A DNA stretch of 64,000 bases from Acidobacteriota bacterium (lineage in GTDB: Bacteria; Acidobacteriota; Terriglobia; Terriglobales; Acidobacteriaceae), in contig JABCZL010000004.1 of assembly GCA_013289685.1 (NCBI GenBank), positions 248,001 to 312,000 of the forward strand, written 5' to 3'. The position numbers and the translations under genes were made by a program. The notes below the pieces were generated by a model, which was given only the letters and a program-made list of their open reading frames with translations, was not told where the DNA came from and did not search any database. Below are positions 29,555 through 38,424 of this stretch, one piece after another (positions within the stretch are counted from its first letter, which is position 1; each line of letters begins with the position of its first letter).

Positions 29555-31078
29555 TTAGTACATCATTTCCCGCACCGCGACAATCCTATAGGCGAGCGAC
29601 GAACTCATCGCCGTGGACCAGCAACTATCGTATTGAATCGTCGCATTACCGCCACCGTTCCAGTTGATGGTCGGGATGCCGGGAGCACCCGTCGAAGCCA
29701 GCAGTTGCCCGCTGGAATTGTACAAGTTGGCAACCAGCAGAGAACCGTCGAGCGTGCCGTTGCCGCCGCCGTTCTTGGTCACCGAGCCTTTCCCGATGAC
29801 CAGAATCATTCCGCTGTAGGCGGGAGTCCCGCTGATGGTCAAATTGCCTTCGACCAGCAGAATGCCTGCTCCCGTGAATCCGCCCGAGATCGTAGCATCC
29901 CCCGTAACGACATTAATGACGGGCGCGGCGTCGGTGCCGGGGTTCGTAATGCTGGAGGTGTTCCCATTATATGTATTCGCTGGAGATGCCAGGCTCGTTA
30001 CCTGGGCGACCAGTGCCTCTAAACCGCCGACCGTGGCCAGGGGACCGAGCGCTGTGTTTTCATTTGCAACGCTGGGACTGCCGGTTCCAGTGGCCCCGGT
30101 GTAGCTGCTTGGACGGCCACTGGCATCAGTGGCCAGCGTCGTCGTCGAGGCGGCGTTGTAACCTCCCAGCGCAGCTTGGTCTTGTGGGCTTGGACAGGTC
30201 ACCCCGTTCTTAGGTCCGAAGGAGTTCCCACTGCTGCTTTGATCATGGCCATTCACGGTAAACGCGTTCGAAGACGGCGCGTTGTAGACAGGGTTTGGGC
30301 CATCGAGAATCAACGGTCCGGGTAAAGTCGGCAACGTGGTCGCGGTCGCTTCGGACTGGATCATGCGGCGGGAACCACTCGGCGTCACCGCCAGCGTGGT
30401 CAGCACATACACCGGAAGGTAATACGGACTCGCCAGAGAGCAACTCGCCAGAGGCGTCGCCATTTCATTCGCGCCGGTCCAGCAGACGCGCGCGTTGCTA
30501 TCGGTCGTAACTCCGTCGACTGTGCTCGTGGAGGAGGTCCCGGAAGCGGTTTTGTTGGTCTTCAGATTGATCCGCGTCCACTTCCAGGACATCACGGGAC
30601 TGGCGGCGTAGGAGGCGCTGGCCGTGGTTGTGGTATACCACGGGCTGCCGCCGGGTACGGCTGGATTACCGGCGCAGGCAGAACCCATGTTCGTAACTTC
30701 GCTGCAAACTTCCGTGTCGGGATAGGCGGTTCCGTTGGTGACCCAGGGCGTGTCGGCTTCCGCATTTCTGGGATTGAGGACGTACACCACTCCGTTGGTT
30801 TGACCCAACAGGGCCGTGGGAAGACTGGCGTTCAAGGAGTTGCTGGCGCCAGCCCGTGCGCGGTCACGAGCCTCCTCCATTCCAGCCTTCGCGCCAAAGA
30901 GCGCAGTCTGCTCATCCCGGAAATTCGCGCTGGTACTGGTTTCGGTATTGGTCAGCATGATCATCCCTGCGCCAATCGCGGTGATCAACAATAAGACAAA
31001 AATCACAACCAACAGCGCGATTCCACCTTCGGAATTTCGGCCGGAATTTCGGCCGTGTTTTTTAAAAGTTTGAGCCAT
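29555..31078 (-). CDS. PilX-like type IV pilus accessory protein
   Basis: 507 residues. The N-terminus (SEGGIALLVVIFVLLLITA) is a prepilin-like cleavage site and helix of the PilX N-terminal type, followed by an extracellular domain rich in Ser, Thr, Gly and Asn. The start is ATG 31078, because the upstream GTG (31093) leaves the GGAGGA inside the coding sequence. It is the last and longest gene of the pseudopilin operon. Such proteins typically join a minor-pilin complex that starts pilus assembly or carry adhesion functions. Confidence 0.85.
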   Translation of the reverse strand: MAQTFKKHGRNSGRNSEGGIALLVVIFVLLLITAIGAGMIMLTNTETSTSANFRDEQTALFGAKAGMEEARDRARAGASNSLNASLPTALLGQTNGVVYVLNPRNAEADTPWVTNGTAYPDTEVCSEVTNMGSACAGNPAVPGGSPWYTTTTASASYAASPVMSWKWTRINLKTNKTASGTSSTSTVDGVTTDSNARVCWTGANEMATPLASCSLASPYYLPVYVLTTLAVTPSGSRRMIQSEATATTLPTLPGPLILDGPNPVYNAPSSNAFTVNGHDQSSSGNSFGPKNGVTCPSPQDQAALGGYNAASTTTLATDASGRPSSYTGATGTGSPSVANENTALGPLATVGGLEALVAQVTSLASPANTYNGNTSSITNPGTDAAPVINVVTGDATISGGFTGAGILLVEGNLTISGTPAYSGMILVIGKGSVTKNGGGNGTLDGSLLVANLYNSSGQLLASTGAPGIPTINWNGGGNATIQYDSCWSTAMSSSLAYRIVAVREMMY

Positions 31079-31095
31079 AAGTGTATCCTCCACGA

Positions 31096-31803
31096 CTAGC
31101 AGGTCATGGCTCCGCCGGCAGCCATCGAGCAGTTGTTTAGCGAAACCTCGCCCTCAAAACTGGTCTGAATGGGCTGACCTGTTTTCGGATCGAGCACCGC
31201 GTTATTCTGGACCGTCAGCGAGATATGAATCGTCTTCACCGAGGCAATCACTGCCGGGTTGTTCACAATGTCTGCCGGCAGCGCATTCACCTGATTACCG
31301 TTCGTGTCGAAGTAAGTGAAAATTGTCGGAGTCGTGAGATCGTTGACTTCCGTTCCCCAGTCAGCCGCACTTTGGCCAGTAAGTGGGTTTGCCGTGATCT
31401 TCGGAACGGCGCTACGCTGCAGACATAACGTGCAACTGCCGGAGCCGTTGATGATGTACTGAACGCTCTGCACGACTCCGCTGCCGTTGATATCGCCCTC
31501 GAACCAGACCGAGGTCGCGCTGATCTTCACCAACCCGACGGCCACCCGGGAATCATTGATGCTGGGCGAAAAACTCACGATGTGGCCATTCGGATATCCG
31601 ATCTGGTTGATGTCGCGAAAAAACTGATCCACGAAGTCGCGGGCCTCGTCGAAGTTATCGACCTTCACCTGCTCGGCAGCGATCCTTTGCGACGCGGTTC
31701 CCATCTGCGAGAGGATTGCGCCGGTAACTACGATCAGAATTGAGATCGTTATCATCAATTCAATGAGCGTAGAGCCCTGTTCGTGCCGGTTCCGGTGCTT
31801 CAT
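31096..31803 (-). CDS. PilW-like minor pseudopilin
   Basis: 235 residues with a class III-like leader: a short basic N-terminus, Gly10 before the cleavage site, and STLIELMITISILIVVTGAI as the hydrophobic helix, with Glu at +5. The +1 residue is Ser rather than Phe. The C-terminal domain holds a Cys pair in SCTLC and another near the end (NNCSMAAGGAMTC). It sits between the PilV- and PilX-like genes, as PilW does in other operons. Confidence 0.88.
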   Translation of the reverse strand: MKHRNRHEQGSTLIELMITISILIVVTGAILSQMGTASQRIAAEQVKVDNFDEARDFVDQFFRDINQIGYPNGHIVSFSPSINDSRVAVGLVKISATSVWFEGDINGSGVVQSVQYIINGSGSCTLCLQRSAVPKITANPLTGQSAADWGTEVNDLTTPTIFTYFDTNGNQVNALPADIVNNPAVIASVKTIHISLTVQNNAVLDPKTGQPIQTSFEGEVSLNNCSMAAGGAMTC

Positions 31804-31806
31804 GTC

Positions 31807-32364
31807 TTATGTCCCCTGCCCCACGATGGTTCGGATAGTGGTCACCGGGGCGAACACCATTCGGTTATTCCCGGCGGACTTCAATTGCGCTGAAACAGTC
31901 AAGATTTTGGCGTTGGTAGAATTTGCGATGGCTTGAATATTCCAACGCACATCGTAGGTCGCCTGCCTTCCCGAGGTGTCGCAGTCGGTATAGAGCATGT
32001 AGTAACTCGTAACCGTCGCCGCCGTGAAGTCCAGATCGCCTAACGACGTGACCGTTGGCCCGCCCGCGCTCGTGCTCACGTTGTACGCAGTGTTGGTGCA
32101 GTCGGTAATGGTCACGACTGTGTTCGTACTGGCGGGGACGGCCATGATCCTTTCGGTTACCATTTGTGCCAGCGCCGTGGAGTTGCTCATCTGTTTGCTG
32201 GCGGAATCGTACCCGATCGCCAGGACCACCAGAGCCATCGAGCCCACGATACCGACCGCGAGAACCACCATGGCGATCATCAGTTCGATGATCGTCATCC
32301 CCCTTTGTTGGCCGCACGAGTAATGTTGGCCGGACGCGAAATTTTGGCTTCTGCAGGAGATCAT
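31807..32364 (-). CDS. PilV-like minor pseudopilin
   Basis: 185 residues from ATG 32364, which overlaps the preceding gene's stop (ATGA). The longer open frame upstream runs antiparallel to no known domain and is rejected. A 22-residue leader ends in Gly22, followed by MTIIELMIAMVVLAVGIVGS, with Glu at +5. The leader and helix are typical of the PilV/GspI group. It is translationally coupled to the GspH/FimT-like gene upstream. Confidence 0.86.
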   Translation of the reverse strand: MISCRSQNFASGQHYSCGQQRGMTIIELMIAMVVLAVGIVGSMALVVLAIGYDSASKQMSNSTALAQMVTERIMAVPASTNTVVTITDCTNTAYNVSTSAGGPTVTSLGDLDFTAATVTSYYMLYTDCDTSGRQATYDVRWNIQAIANSTNAKILTVSAQLKSAGNNRMVFAPVTTIRTIVGQGT

Positions 32365-33005
32365 TGCCATGCCGTCCCGCTCCATGTCACAACTTTGCTC
32401 CTGCCCGCCCGAGTTACCACCACCGCTGCCCAGCCTGTGCTTCCGCCGGACCGTTTGGACGTGAGGTAGTAAACAAAATAGCCCGCTGCAGGAGTGCCGC
32501 AGACGCCCGGGATATAGGCACAAGGCAAGCCCCGCGGGGAGTAGCCTAAGGTCGTGGCATTGTCGTACGTAGTGCCTGCGGTATCGCCCACCAGAACATA
32601 GGCAGTGGGTGTCCCGCCCACACCGCTGGGAGCGCCCGCGGCCGGCGAAACCGTCGAACTGAACGTAAGCTGGGGTTCACCGACATCCCATTGACCATTG
32701 TTATTGAGGTCGATGTAGGCTTCGTTCACGTTCGTGATCGACCGGTAGCCGATGGTATAGGTGGCGTTCTGTTTTGCCGCCTGCATCCTGGCCCGCTGCA
32801 TGAATCCGGAGAGATCGCTGGCCGCGGATCTCAGCTGAAGGTTGCTGTAAGCCGTGAGGAACGAGGGAATGGCGATGGCTGCAATGATGATCGAAATCCC
32901 GATAACGATGATCAGTTCGAGTAGGCTAAAACCACCCGAAAGGATGGAATCCCTCTTACGCGAGGGGCAGTCGCTTTTGCAGCAACAAATCTGCAGGTTG
33001 GACAT
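32361..33005 (-). CDS. GspH/FimT-family pseudopilin
   Basis: 214 residues. The leader ends in Gly25 and is followed by FSLLELIIVIGISIIIAAIA, with Glu at +5. The central region (NLQLRSAASDLSGFMQRAR) fits the GspH/FimT domain. First gene of the operon; a Cys-rich leader (ICCCKSDC) is unusual. The ribosome binding site is weak. With PilV-, PilW- and PilX-like partners it would form the minor pseudopilin tip of a type IV pilus or secretion system whose main machinery is not in the window. Confidence 0.9.
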   Translation of the reverse strand: MSNLQICCCKSDCPSRKRDSILSGGFSLLELIIVIGISIIIAAIAIPSFLTAYSNLQLRSAASDLSGFMQRARMQAAKQNATYTIGYRSITNVNEAYIDLNNNGQWDVGEPQLTFSSTVSPAAGAPSGVGGTPTAYVLVGDTAGTTYDNATTLGYSPRGLPCAYIPGVCGTPAAGYFVYYLTSKRSGGSTGWAAVVVTRAGRSKVVTWSGTAWQ

Positions 33006-33169
33006 AAGTCGTCATCAACTCAGTAGGGAAGAGCCATTCACGGTTCTCCCCATTGCTCAATATAGGTGGTCGCATCCAGGGGGGATAGATAACGAAGGGT
33101 AGGTTACTCAAACGTCTAGATACTCGAAATTAAGTTTTTTCTAATGCGCGATCGGAAAGTACTCGTCGC

Positions 33170-33415
33170 AGACACACAGCGACCGTGGCACCCGGGGATC
33201 CCAAGAGCGAATGACGAGTTGCAATTTGCTGCTGAAGCTATTTCTTCGCCACCTACACCCTCGACGACTTGCGCCGCGAATACCTCACCGAAAAATCCTG
33301 CGCCCCGCACTGCACGGTCTCCTGCGTGCACCAGGTTTCCATCTTCGATTCCTGGCGCGCCCCACAGCACCCCACCCCGGCGGCTACCTCGCCTGATTTA
33401 GTTCAACTCAAGTAA
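33170..33415 (+). pseudogene. 3' fragment of a radical SAM gene (paralog of 28504-29532)
   Basis: From 33248 to the TAA at 33413-33415 the sequence reads [42 protein letters not shown], almost the same as the last 55 codons of the gene at 28504. Homology continues upstream to about 33170 but with indels that break the frame (CAGCGACCGTGGCACCCGGGG against CAGCGCGGCTATCCCGGGG). There is no start codon. It is a decayed remnant that lies beyond the pseudopilin operon, in the same orientation as the intact gene. Confidence 0.9.
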
Positions 33416-34258
33416 CCCGGTAGTCCGGAAGGCACCGTTCGCCATAAGCTTATCTCGAGCTTCGATCCATGATTGCTGTTTGACAGCCGTATGCGGACTG
33501 ATCGCTGCATCGTGCTCCTTCGCAGTTAGAAACGTACGATGGACGATGTTGTGGGCGCATTTCGAGTCCGCGGTTTTCTCCGTGCATCTGTCTTTCATCT
33601 GGCGGATGACGTTGAGGGAGTCGTCGGCCCGTGCAAACTCGTCCAGGAAAGCGCTCTCGCCTGCTTGCTCGTAGAGATGCTCTAGCAGATCGAGCTCTTC
33701 GACAGTTTTGCGGCGCTCGTCGAGCGAGTCCGCGGCGGAGTCTGCGTCACCCCACGTTGAGCCGTCGCCGAACTGAACGAATTCGGCATGTGCCTGCGCT
33801 GTAGGATGAGGGTCCTTCTTGTATGGCAACGGCTCCCCGTTTACCAGGGTTGAGCCGAACCTCCGCTCGGGGTCGTGGTTAACCTCAACTTGCCCCGGCG
33901 CGAGAGTGTCCCCAAAAAAATAGTCCTGCGAGTACGTCTCATCATGTCCCGGGCCACTTGTCGCCTCGAGATGCACAATCATGAGTAGGATGCTTTTGGA
34001 AGAAACATTCTTGACCGACGTGCTCTGCTCGTATGAAAAGGGGAACCGATTCTCGCGGTCATACCGAAGTGCCATGTAGCCCGATATCTGAATCGGGCTT
34101 CCCTTATCCGACAGATCCTGAATCTCCATGCGCTGTTCGGAGACGGCGCACGAGGCTGAATTTGGACCCAGCACCGCGACGGGAAGGAAGAAGCACATAA
34201 ACACAACAAGGCTCCTTCCCGTTGCTGTGCGCCGATCTCGATTGGTCAAAGCGATCAT
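33398..34258 (-). CDS. secreted protein of unknown function
   Basis: 286 residues from ATG 34258; the frame is open further upstream, but that part lies over the DinB-like gene's end. The N-terminus has a signal peptide (SLVVFMCFFLPVAVLG). After that comes a hydrophilic chain with no motif I recognise: a beta-rich first half (SGYMALRYDRENRFPFSYE, VKNVSSKSILLMIVHLEATS) and a helical acidic second half (DSLDERRKTVEELDLLEHL). It starts 14 bases after the DinB-like gene ends and is probably cotranscribed. Confidence 0.6.
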   Translation of the reverse strand: MIALTNRDRRTATGRSLVVFMCFFLPVAVLGPNSASCAVSEQRMEIQDLSDKGSPIQISGYMALRYDRENRFPFSYEQSTSVKNVSSKSILLMIVHLEATSGPGHDETYSQDYFFGDTLAPGQVEVNHDPERRFGSTLVNGEPLPYKKDPHPTAQAHAEFVQFGDGSTWGDADSAADSLDERRKTVEELDLLEHLYEQAGESAFLDEFARADDSLNVIRQMKDRCTEKTADSKCAHNIVHRTFLTAKEHDAAISPHTAVKQQSWIEARDKLMANGAFRTTGLLELN

Positions 34259-34272
34259 GTTCGAAGTCGGAC

Positions 34273-34842
34273 TTACTTCTTCGGCTGCGCCGATGGCGGA
34301 AGAATCCCGTTCAAGCGCAAATACATCGCAGCCGCGCTGTAGTGATCGGCCCATCCGCTGGCCAGGATCAATGCCGCCATGGCTCGCGGGGCCTGCCGGC
34401 CACCAAACAGCTCGATGCTGTCGCCCAGTTTCGAGTCGTCCATTTTGCTCAAGGCATCGGTGCAGAAGCTATACGACGCTTTCACCGCGGCCACCAGTTG
34501 ATCTTTGGAGTCGCTCTCTTTCGGTTCATCTACTTTGGGTGCCGGAACGTCCGCCGCTTTGGAGCAAAAAGAATTGTTGAACTCGACGACATGCACCGCC
34601 AGGTGCGCAAAGGACATTTGATCGGGAGTGGGCTTGTAGGAGAACTTATCCGCGGGCATCGCCTCAATGCTCCCCACGGTGTTGTTTTGCGAGCGCTGCA
34701 GCATCAGGCGCAGCGAAGTTGCGACGGGATCCTTGGTCGGTCCTGCCGGCGAAGCCGCAGCCTTTGCGGTTGGAGTTGCAGACTGGGCAAGAGCAAGCGC
34801 GGCATAGACGACAAGACAAGCAACGGCAAAAGTACGTTTCAC
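34273..34842 (-). CDS. exported DinB-like (DUF664/DfsB fold) protein
   Basis: 189 residues from GTG 34842, with AGGAGG five bases upstream and a signal peptide directly after it (VACLVVYAALALAQ). The remainder reads as a four-helix DinB-like bundle: SLRLMLQRSQNNTVGSIEAM, FSYKPTPDQMSFAHLAVHVV and GWADHYSAAAMYLRLNG. The usual DinB metal histidines are at the AHLAVH and ADHY positions. DinB-fold proteins are often metal-dependent thiol transferases, but secreted members are uncharacterised. Confidence 0.8.
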   Translation of the reverse strand: MKRTFAVACLVVYAALALAQSATPTAKAAASPAGPTKDPVATSLRLMLQRSQNNTVGSIEAMPADKFSYKPTPDQMSFAHLAVHVVEFNNSFCSKAADVPAPKVDEPKESDSKDQLVAAVKASYSFCTDALSKMDDSKLGDSIELFGGRQAPRAMAALILASGWADHYSAAAMYLRLNGILPPSAQPKK

Positions 34843-34996
34843 GGAAACCTCCTGGGGCTCCCAGCATATACCGGCAATGGGTGCCAGGTCATCTCCACCC
34901 ACAAGAACTTCAGCTGGGAGAACCGAACGAGATCGAGCTTTCCTCCGTGTCCTCAGTGTCCTCTGTGGTGAAGGGTTTTCATGCCACAATAAACGA

Positions 34997-35824
34997 ATGC
35001 CCGCCGAGCCCGTTCCCGATTTTCTCTATGGCACAGCCTGGAAAGAAGACCGCACCGCGGCCCTCACCGAACGCGCACTCTGCATGGGCTTTCGAGCCAT
35101 CGACACCGCGAACCAGCGCAAGCATTACTTCGAAGCCGGAGTCGGCGAGGGCCTGGCCGCCGCCTATCGCGACGGAGTAGTGACCCGCGCCGATCTGTTT
35201 CTGCAGACCAAATTCACCTACCAGCGTGGCCAGGACCATCGTCTGCCCTACGATCCGGAAGCGCCTCTCGCCGCGCAGGTCGCTCAGTCGTTAGCCAGCT
35301 CGTTCGAGCATCTTGGCACCGACCACGTCGACAGCTTCGTGCTGCATGGCCCTTCCTCCGGTGATGACTGGACCGACGCCGACGCTGAAGTATGGGAGGC
35401 GATGCGGAAAGAGCGCGATGCTGGACGCACGCGCATGCTGGGTGTGAGCAATATCTCGTTGCAGCAACTGGAGCAGATGGAGGCCGCTCACTCAGAGCTC
35501 CCTGTGTTCGTCCAGAACCGCTGCTTCGCCCGTCTGGGCTGGGACCGCGAAGTGCGATCCTTCTGCAACCAGCGCAAGATTATCTATCAGGGATTCTCTC
35601 TGCTCACCGCGAATCGCGAAGTGCTGCAACACGCCCCGCTGACAACCCTCGCGACGCAGCTCAACGCAACTCCGGCGCAGCTGGTGTTCGCCTTCGCGCG
35701 CGCAGTCGGCATGTTGCCGCTGACCGGTACTTCCAATGCCGATCACATGAAGGAAGATCTCGCCAGCCTCAGCCTGACGCTTTCGCCGGAACTGGTGTGG
35801 GCGATGGAATCCATTGCGGGCTGA
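34997..35824 (+). CDS. aldo/keto reductase
   Basis: 275 residues with the AKR (beta/alpha)8 layout. The catalytic Asp lies in FRAIDTANQRKHYFE; the conserved Tyr is probably that of HYFE. Lys is in FLQTKFTYQ and His in FVLHGPSSGDD. The cofactor region near the C-terminus (MLPLTGTSNADHMKEDLASL) is typical. ATG 34997 is chosen because upstream codons fall in a repeat stretch (CTCCGTGTCCTCAGTGTCCT). NADPH-dependent reduction of aldehydes or ketones is expected; substrate unknown. Confidence 0.9.
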   Translation: MPAEPVPDFLYGTAWKEDRTAALTERALCMGFRAIDTANQRKHYFEAGVGEGLAAAYRDGVVTRADLFLQTKFTYQRGQDHRLPYDPEAPLAAQVAQSLASSFEHLGTDHVDSFVLHGPSSGDDWTDADAEVWEAMRKERDAGRTRMLGVSNISLQQLEQMEAAHSELPVFVQNRCFARLGWDREVRSFCNQRKIIYQGFSLLTANREVLQHAPLTTLATQLNATPAQLVFAFARAVGMLPLTGTSNADHMKEDLASLSLTLSPELVWAMESIAG

Positions 35825-35859
35825 TCGAACGCGCTGCCGCAAAGCGCCAAGTCCGAGGT

Positions 35860-36609
35860 CTACGACAAGATCGCCGCTAACGCCAGCGTGATCACTGCCC
35901 ACCACCCGATCACGACGGCGAACGCCGTCCCCATCTTCACCTTGCAGGTCACCGCAAACCCGATCGCGGTCAGCACCAGCGTCCAAAGCAGGAAGATGTC
36001 TGTTTGCGACGCGATAAAATACCAGAACGGATGGTCGGCCGGATTCATGATATATCCAGGATTCGTTGCGACCGGGTTGTTCAGCGTAAATCCATCCGGG
36101 TTTACGCCGGCGAGCACCGACACAATGGCCAACAGATGCTTCAGCATCAGCGGCAACGCTGCGTAGGCGAGCACCGCGAGCGTCTTGCCGAACGTAATAT
36201 CCGTGGTGGTCACGAACGAGAGCGTGCCAAACTGCAATCCTGACAGGAGCAGCCAAAAGATCAATGTGAACACGGGAATCGCGATGTAATAGATCACTCC
36301 CGTGATCTTTATTTGCGCTTCGCGCTGTGCGGGAGTCGCTTTCTCGTATTGTGCCTCTTGTTTGGGCCGCGATTGCAAGTCGTTTTCCACCATCTTCTGC
36401 ACGCCAACCTTCTGCTCGGCAACGAACACCAAGCCCCAGCCCGCGATCGTGATCAGCAGAAACGGCAGCCACCAGCTCGCGCTGCGGCGCAGATCGGTAA
36501 ATGTTTTGGAAGGCGCAATGAACGTGTTGATAATGCGCGCACCCTGGGAAAGCGGTGCAGGTTCGGGCGAAGGTGTGGGCGATGCGGGCAAGACCGGAGC
36601 GGCGGCCAT
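35860..36609 (-). CDS. Yip1-domain membrane protein
   Basis: 249 residues: a Pro-rich cytoplasmic N-terminus, then ARIINTFIAPSKTFTDLRRS, the hallmark entry motif of Yip1-family proteins, and about five transmembrane segments (WLPFLLITIAGWGLVFVAEQ, YYIAIPVFTLIFWLLLSGLQ and others). AGGAGA precedes the ATG. Bacterial Yip1 proteins have no assigned biochemical role. Convergent with the aldo/keto reductase. Confidence 0.88.
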   Translation of the reverse strand: MAAAPVLPASPTPSPEPAPLSQGARIINTFIAPSKTFTDLRRSASWWLPFLLITIAGWGLVFVAEQKVGVQKMVENDLQSRPKQEAQYEKATPAQREAQIKITGVIYYIAIPVFTLIFWLLLSGLQFGTLSFVTTTDITFGKTLAVLAYAALPLMLKHLLAIVSVLAGVNPDGFTLNNPVATNPGYIMNPADHPFWYFIASQTDIFLLWTLVLTAIGFAVTCKVKMGTAFAVVIGWWAVITLALAAILS

Positions 36610-36933
36610 GAGTTTCTCCTAAGTGGTGTATCCGACTGCGGTGTCCGAACAAAGATTCGGAGGAATTCTAGCTTGAGACGCGCCCCTGTACAAGCGACTC
36701 GGCCGGTCCGCACTCGATCTCCAAGAAGCGGATGTAACGAAAATTCTCGCCGCCCCACTATCCGATTAACTGGAGCGCTGCTCTCGGGGCTGGCGGAAGA
36801 AAACAAGGCCGGCGTGGTCCGGCGCTGAACTGAAATTCCCTCCGATAGGCGTGCTCCTCCGCCGATCCTGGCAAGTCCCCTCAGCTAAGGCAAGTGGGTC
36901 TTCAGTTCCAATTCATTTTCAAGGAGAAGAGTT
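36610..36933. other. intergenic region between divergent genes
   Basis: 324 bases between the divergent Yip1 gene and the small exported protein gene; should contain both promoters. I see no convincing promoter, repeat or RNA. A GGAGAAG ribosome binding site for the right-hand gene lies at about 36921. Confidence 0.5.
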
Positions 36934-37368
36934 ATGAGACTCTTTCGGATCGTTGTGTGTGGGGCCCTGCTCGCGGCCGCGTCGTCTGCGATGGGCCAGA
37001 CCAGAGTCGGTGACGTCGTTGCCGACGTGCCGTTCGCATTCAGCGTAGCCGGACAATCACTGCCCGCGGGCCACTACATCGTCGCGGGCCTGGGCGATAA
37101 CATCAGAATCTTCAACTCCCAAAGCAGCGGTCTCTTCGTCCCCACCCACGGCGCGATGCGAACTGACAGCGACGGCACCAAGCTAGTGTTCCATCGCTAT
37201 GGAGACACCTATTTCCTTTCCGAAGTGTGGGTAACCGGCACCACGACCGGCCGCCAGCTGTTCCGTTCTCGCGCCGAGCGGGAGTTGGCCGCCCGTAACG
37301 CCGAGATGCAACTGGCTGTGATCCGACCGGAAGGAGTTCGTCCGGAGAAGTCGCGCTCTGCGAAGTAG
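36934..37368 (+). CDS. small exported protein
   Basis: 144 residues with a signal peptide (LFRIVVCGALLAAASSAMGQ) and a compact beta-rich domain beginning ADVPFAFSVAGQSLPAGHYI. This VPFxFxVxxxxLPAGxY pattern is familiar from small secreted acidobacterial proteins, where the function is unknown. A good GGAGAAG lies before the ATG. The C-terminus is polar (RPEGVRPEKSRSAK). Confidence 0.8.
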   Translation: MRLFRIVVCGALLAAASSAMGQTRVGDVVADVPFAFSVAGQSLPAGHYIVAGLGDNIRIFNSQSSGLFVPTHGAMRTDSDGTKLVFHRYGDTYFLSEVWVTGTTTGRQLFRSRAERELAARNAEMQLAVIRPEGVRPEKSRSAK

Positions 37369-37478
37369 AGTTGCCTCTTGCGGTTTGAGGGGGCGCCGGC
37401 GTTGCACCGGCATGCCGCGCTTGCTGGCGGTTGCGCAGCCCGGATAAGGGGTTGTACTGCCAGATTAAGATAGTGCGC

Positions 37479-38357
37479 ATGTCGAATGTGACGCCGGTGG
37501 TGATTGCCGTGCTGCTGGCCGAGCTTGTGCCGGCGGCGGCTTTTGGATTCTCATCCGAGCGCGTGGCCCTGGTAATCGCACGCTGGCCGTTAGCTGTGCG
37601 GGTCGCGCTTCCCGCGCTGTTGGTCGCGCCTTACGTTGTCATCGCGGCCACGCAGCATATGTTTCGCTGGCAGTGGTTTGCGTTATACGCGGCTCTGCCC
37701 GTCGTGATGGCTTGGCTGCTCTCGCGGGCCGCGCTGGCCGATCCCGATCAGCGCGGCAACTGGCGCGACGCATTGATTCTTATAACTTTGGGTCTCGCAG
37801 TCGATTTGCGCTGGTTCGACGTTGCCTGGCCCTCCGGCTTGCGCGGGTTGAACAACCTGTTGCTCGTCGATGCTGGCCTGTACGGTTTTCTCGCCATCCG
37901 CCGCCTGGACGGCACAGGATTCGATTTCCATCTGCGCTGGAGCGACTGGAAGACTGGCCTGCGCGAGCTTGTGTACTTTGCTCCAGTGGTGCTCGTGCTG
38001 GGACTCGCGCTCGGCTTCCTCCATCCCCATTTCAACCTACCCGCGGTGGGCAAGGCGGCTCTTACTTGGGCTGTGATCTTTGTTTTTGTCGCTGTGCCCG
38101 AAGAGCTCTTCTTCCGCGCCTGGGTGCAAAACCTGCTGGAGCGGCGAGTCGGCCGCCGTGCGGCGCTGCTGATCGCCTCTGTCCTGTTCGGCCTGTCGCA
38201 TTTCAACAAAAGATCCCCGAGCTTCAACTGGCGCTATGTGATGCTGGCCACGATCGCAGGAATCTTCTACGGCCGGGCCTGGCGTGAGAACCGCCGCGTC
38301 CCAGCCTCGACGATCACGCACACCTGCGTGGACTGGTTGTGGTCCTGGTGGTTCTAG
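37479..38357 (+). CDS. CPBP-family intramembrane metalloprotease
   Basis: 292 residues, about eight transmembrane segments. The CAAX/bacteriocin-processing enzyme motif EExxxR is present (VPEELFFRAWVQNLLERR, near residue 206). The second motif carries histidine (LFGLSHFNKR) and the third ends in THTCVDWLWSW, supplying the other metal ligand. ATG 37479 gives a good N-terminal membrane start. It probably cleaves membrane or prenylated proteins; substrate unknown. Confidence 0.9.
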   Translation: MSNVTPVVIAVLLAELVPAAAFGFSSERVALVIARWPLAVRVALPALLVAPYVVIAATQHMFRWQWFALYAALPVVMAWLLSRAALADPDQRGNWRDALILITLGLAVDLRWFDVAWPSGLRGLNNLLLVDAGLYGFLAIRRLDGTGFDFHLRWSDWKTGLRELVYFAPVVLVLGLALGFLHPHFNLPAVGKAALTWAVIFVFVAVPEELFFRAWVQNLLERRVGRRAALLIASVLFGLSHFNKRSPSFNWRYVMLATIAGIFYGRAWRENRRVPASTITHTCVDWLWSWWF

Positions 38358-38424
38358 GTGCTGGGGTCTGTCAGGCCAAATTTACGTAAATGTACATACG
38401 TGGCGGAACTCGTCCCATCGTTGG

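Noticed and set aside
35492..36652. 386-codon minus-strand frame overlapping the Yip1 gene
   Set aside because: Different frame from the Yip1 protein, whose membrane pattern and ribosome binding site are convincing.
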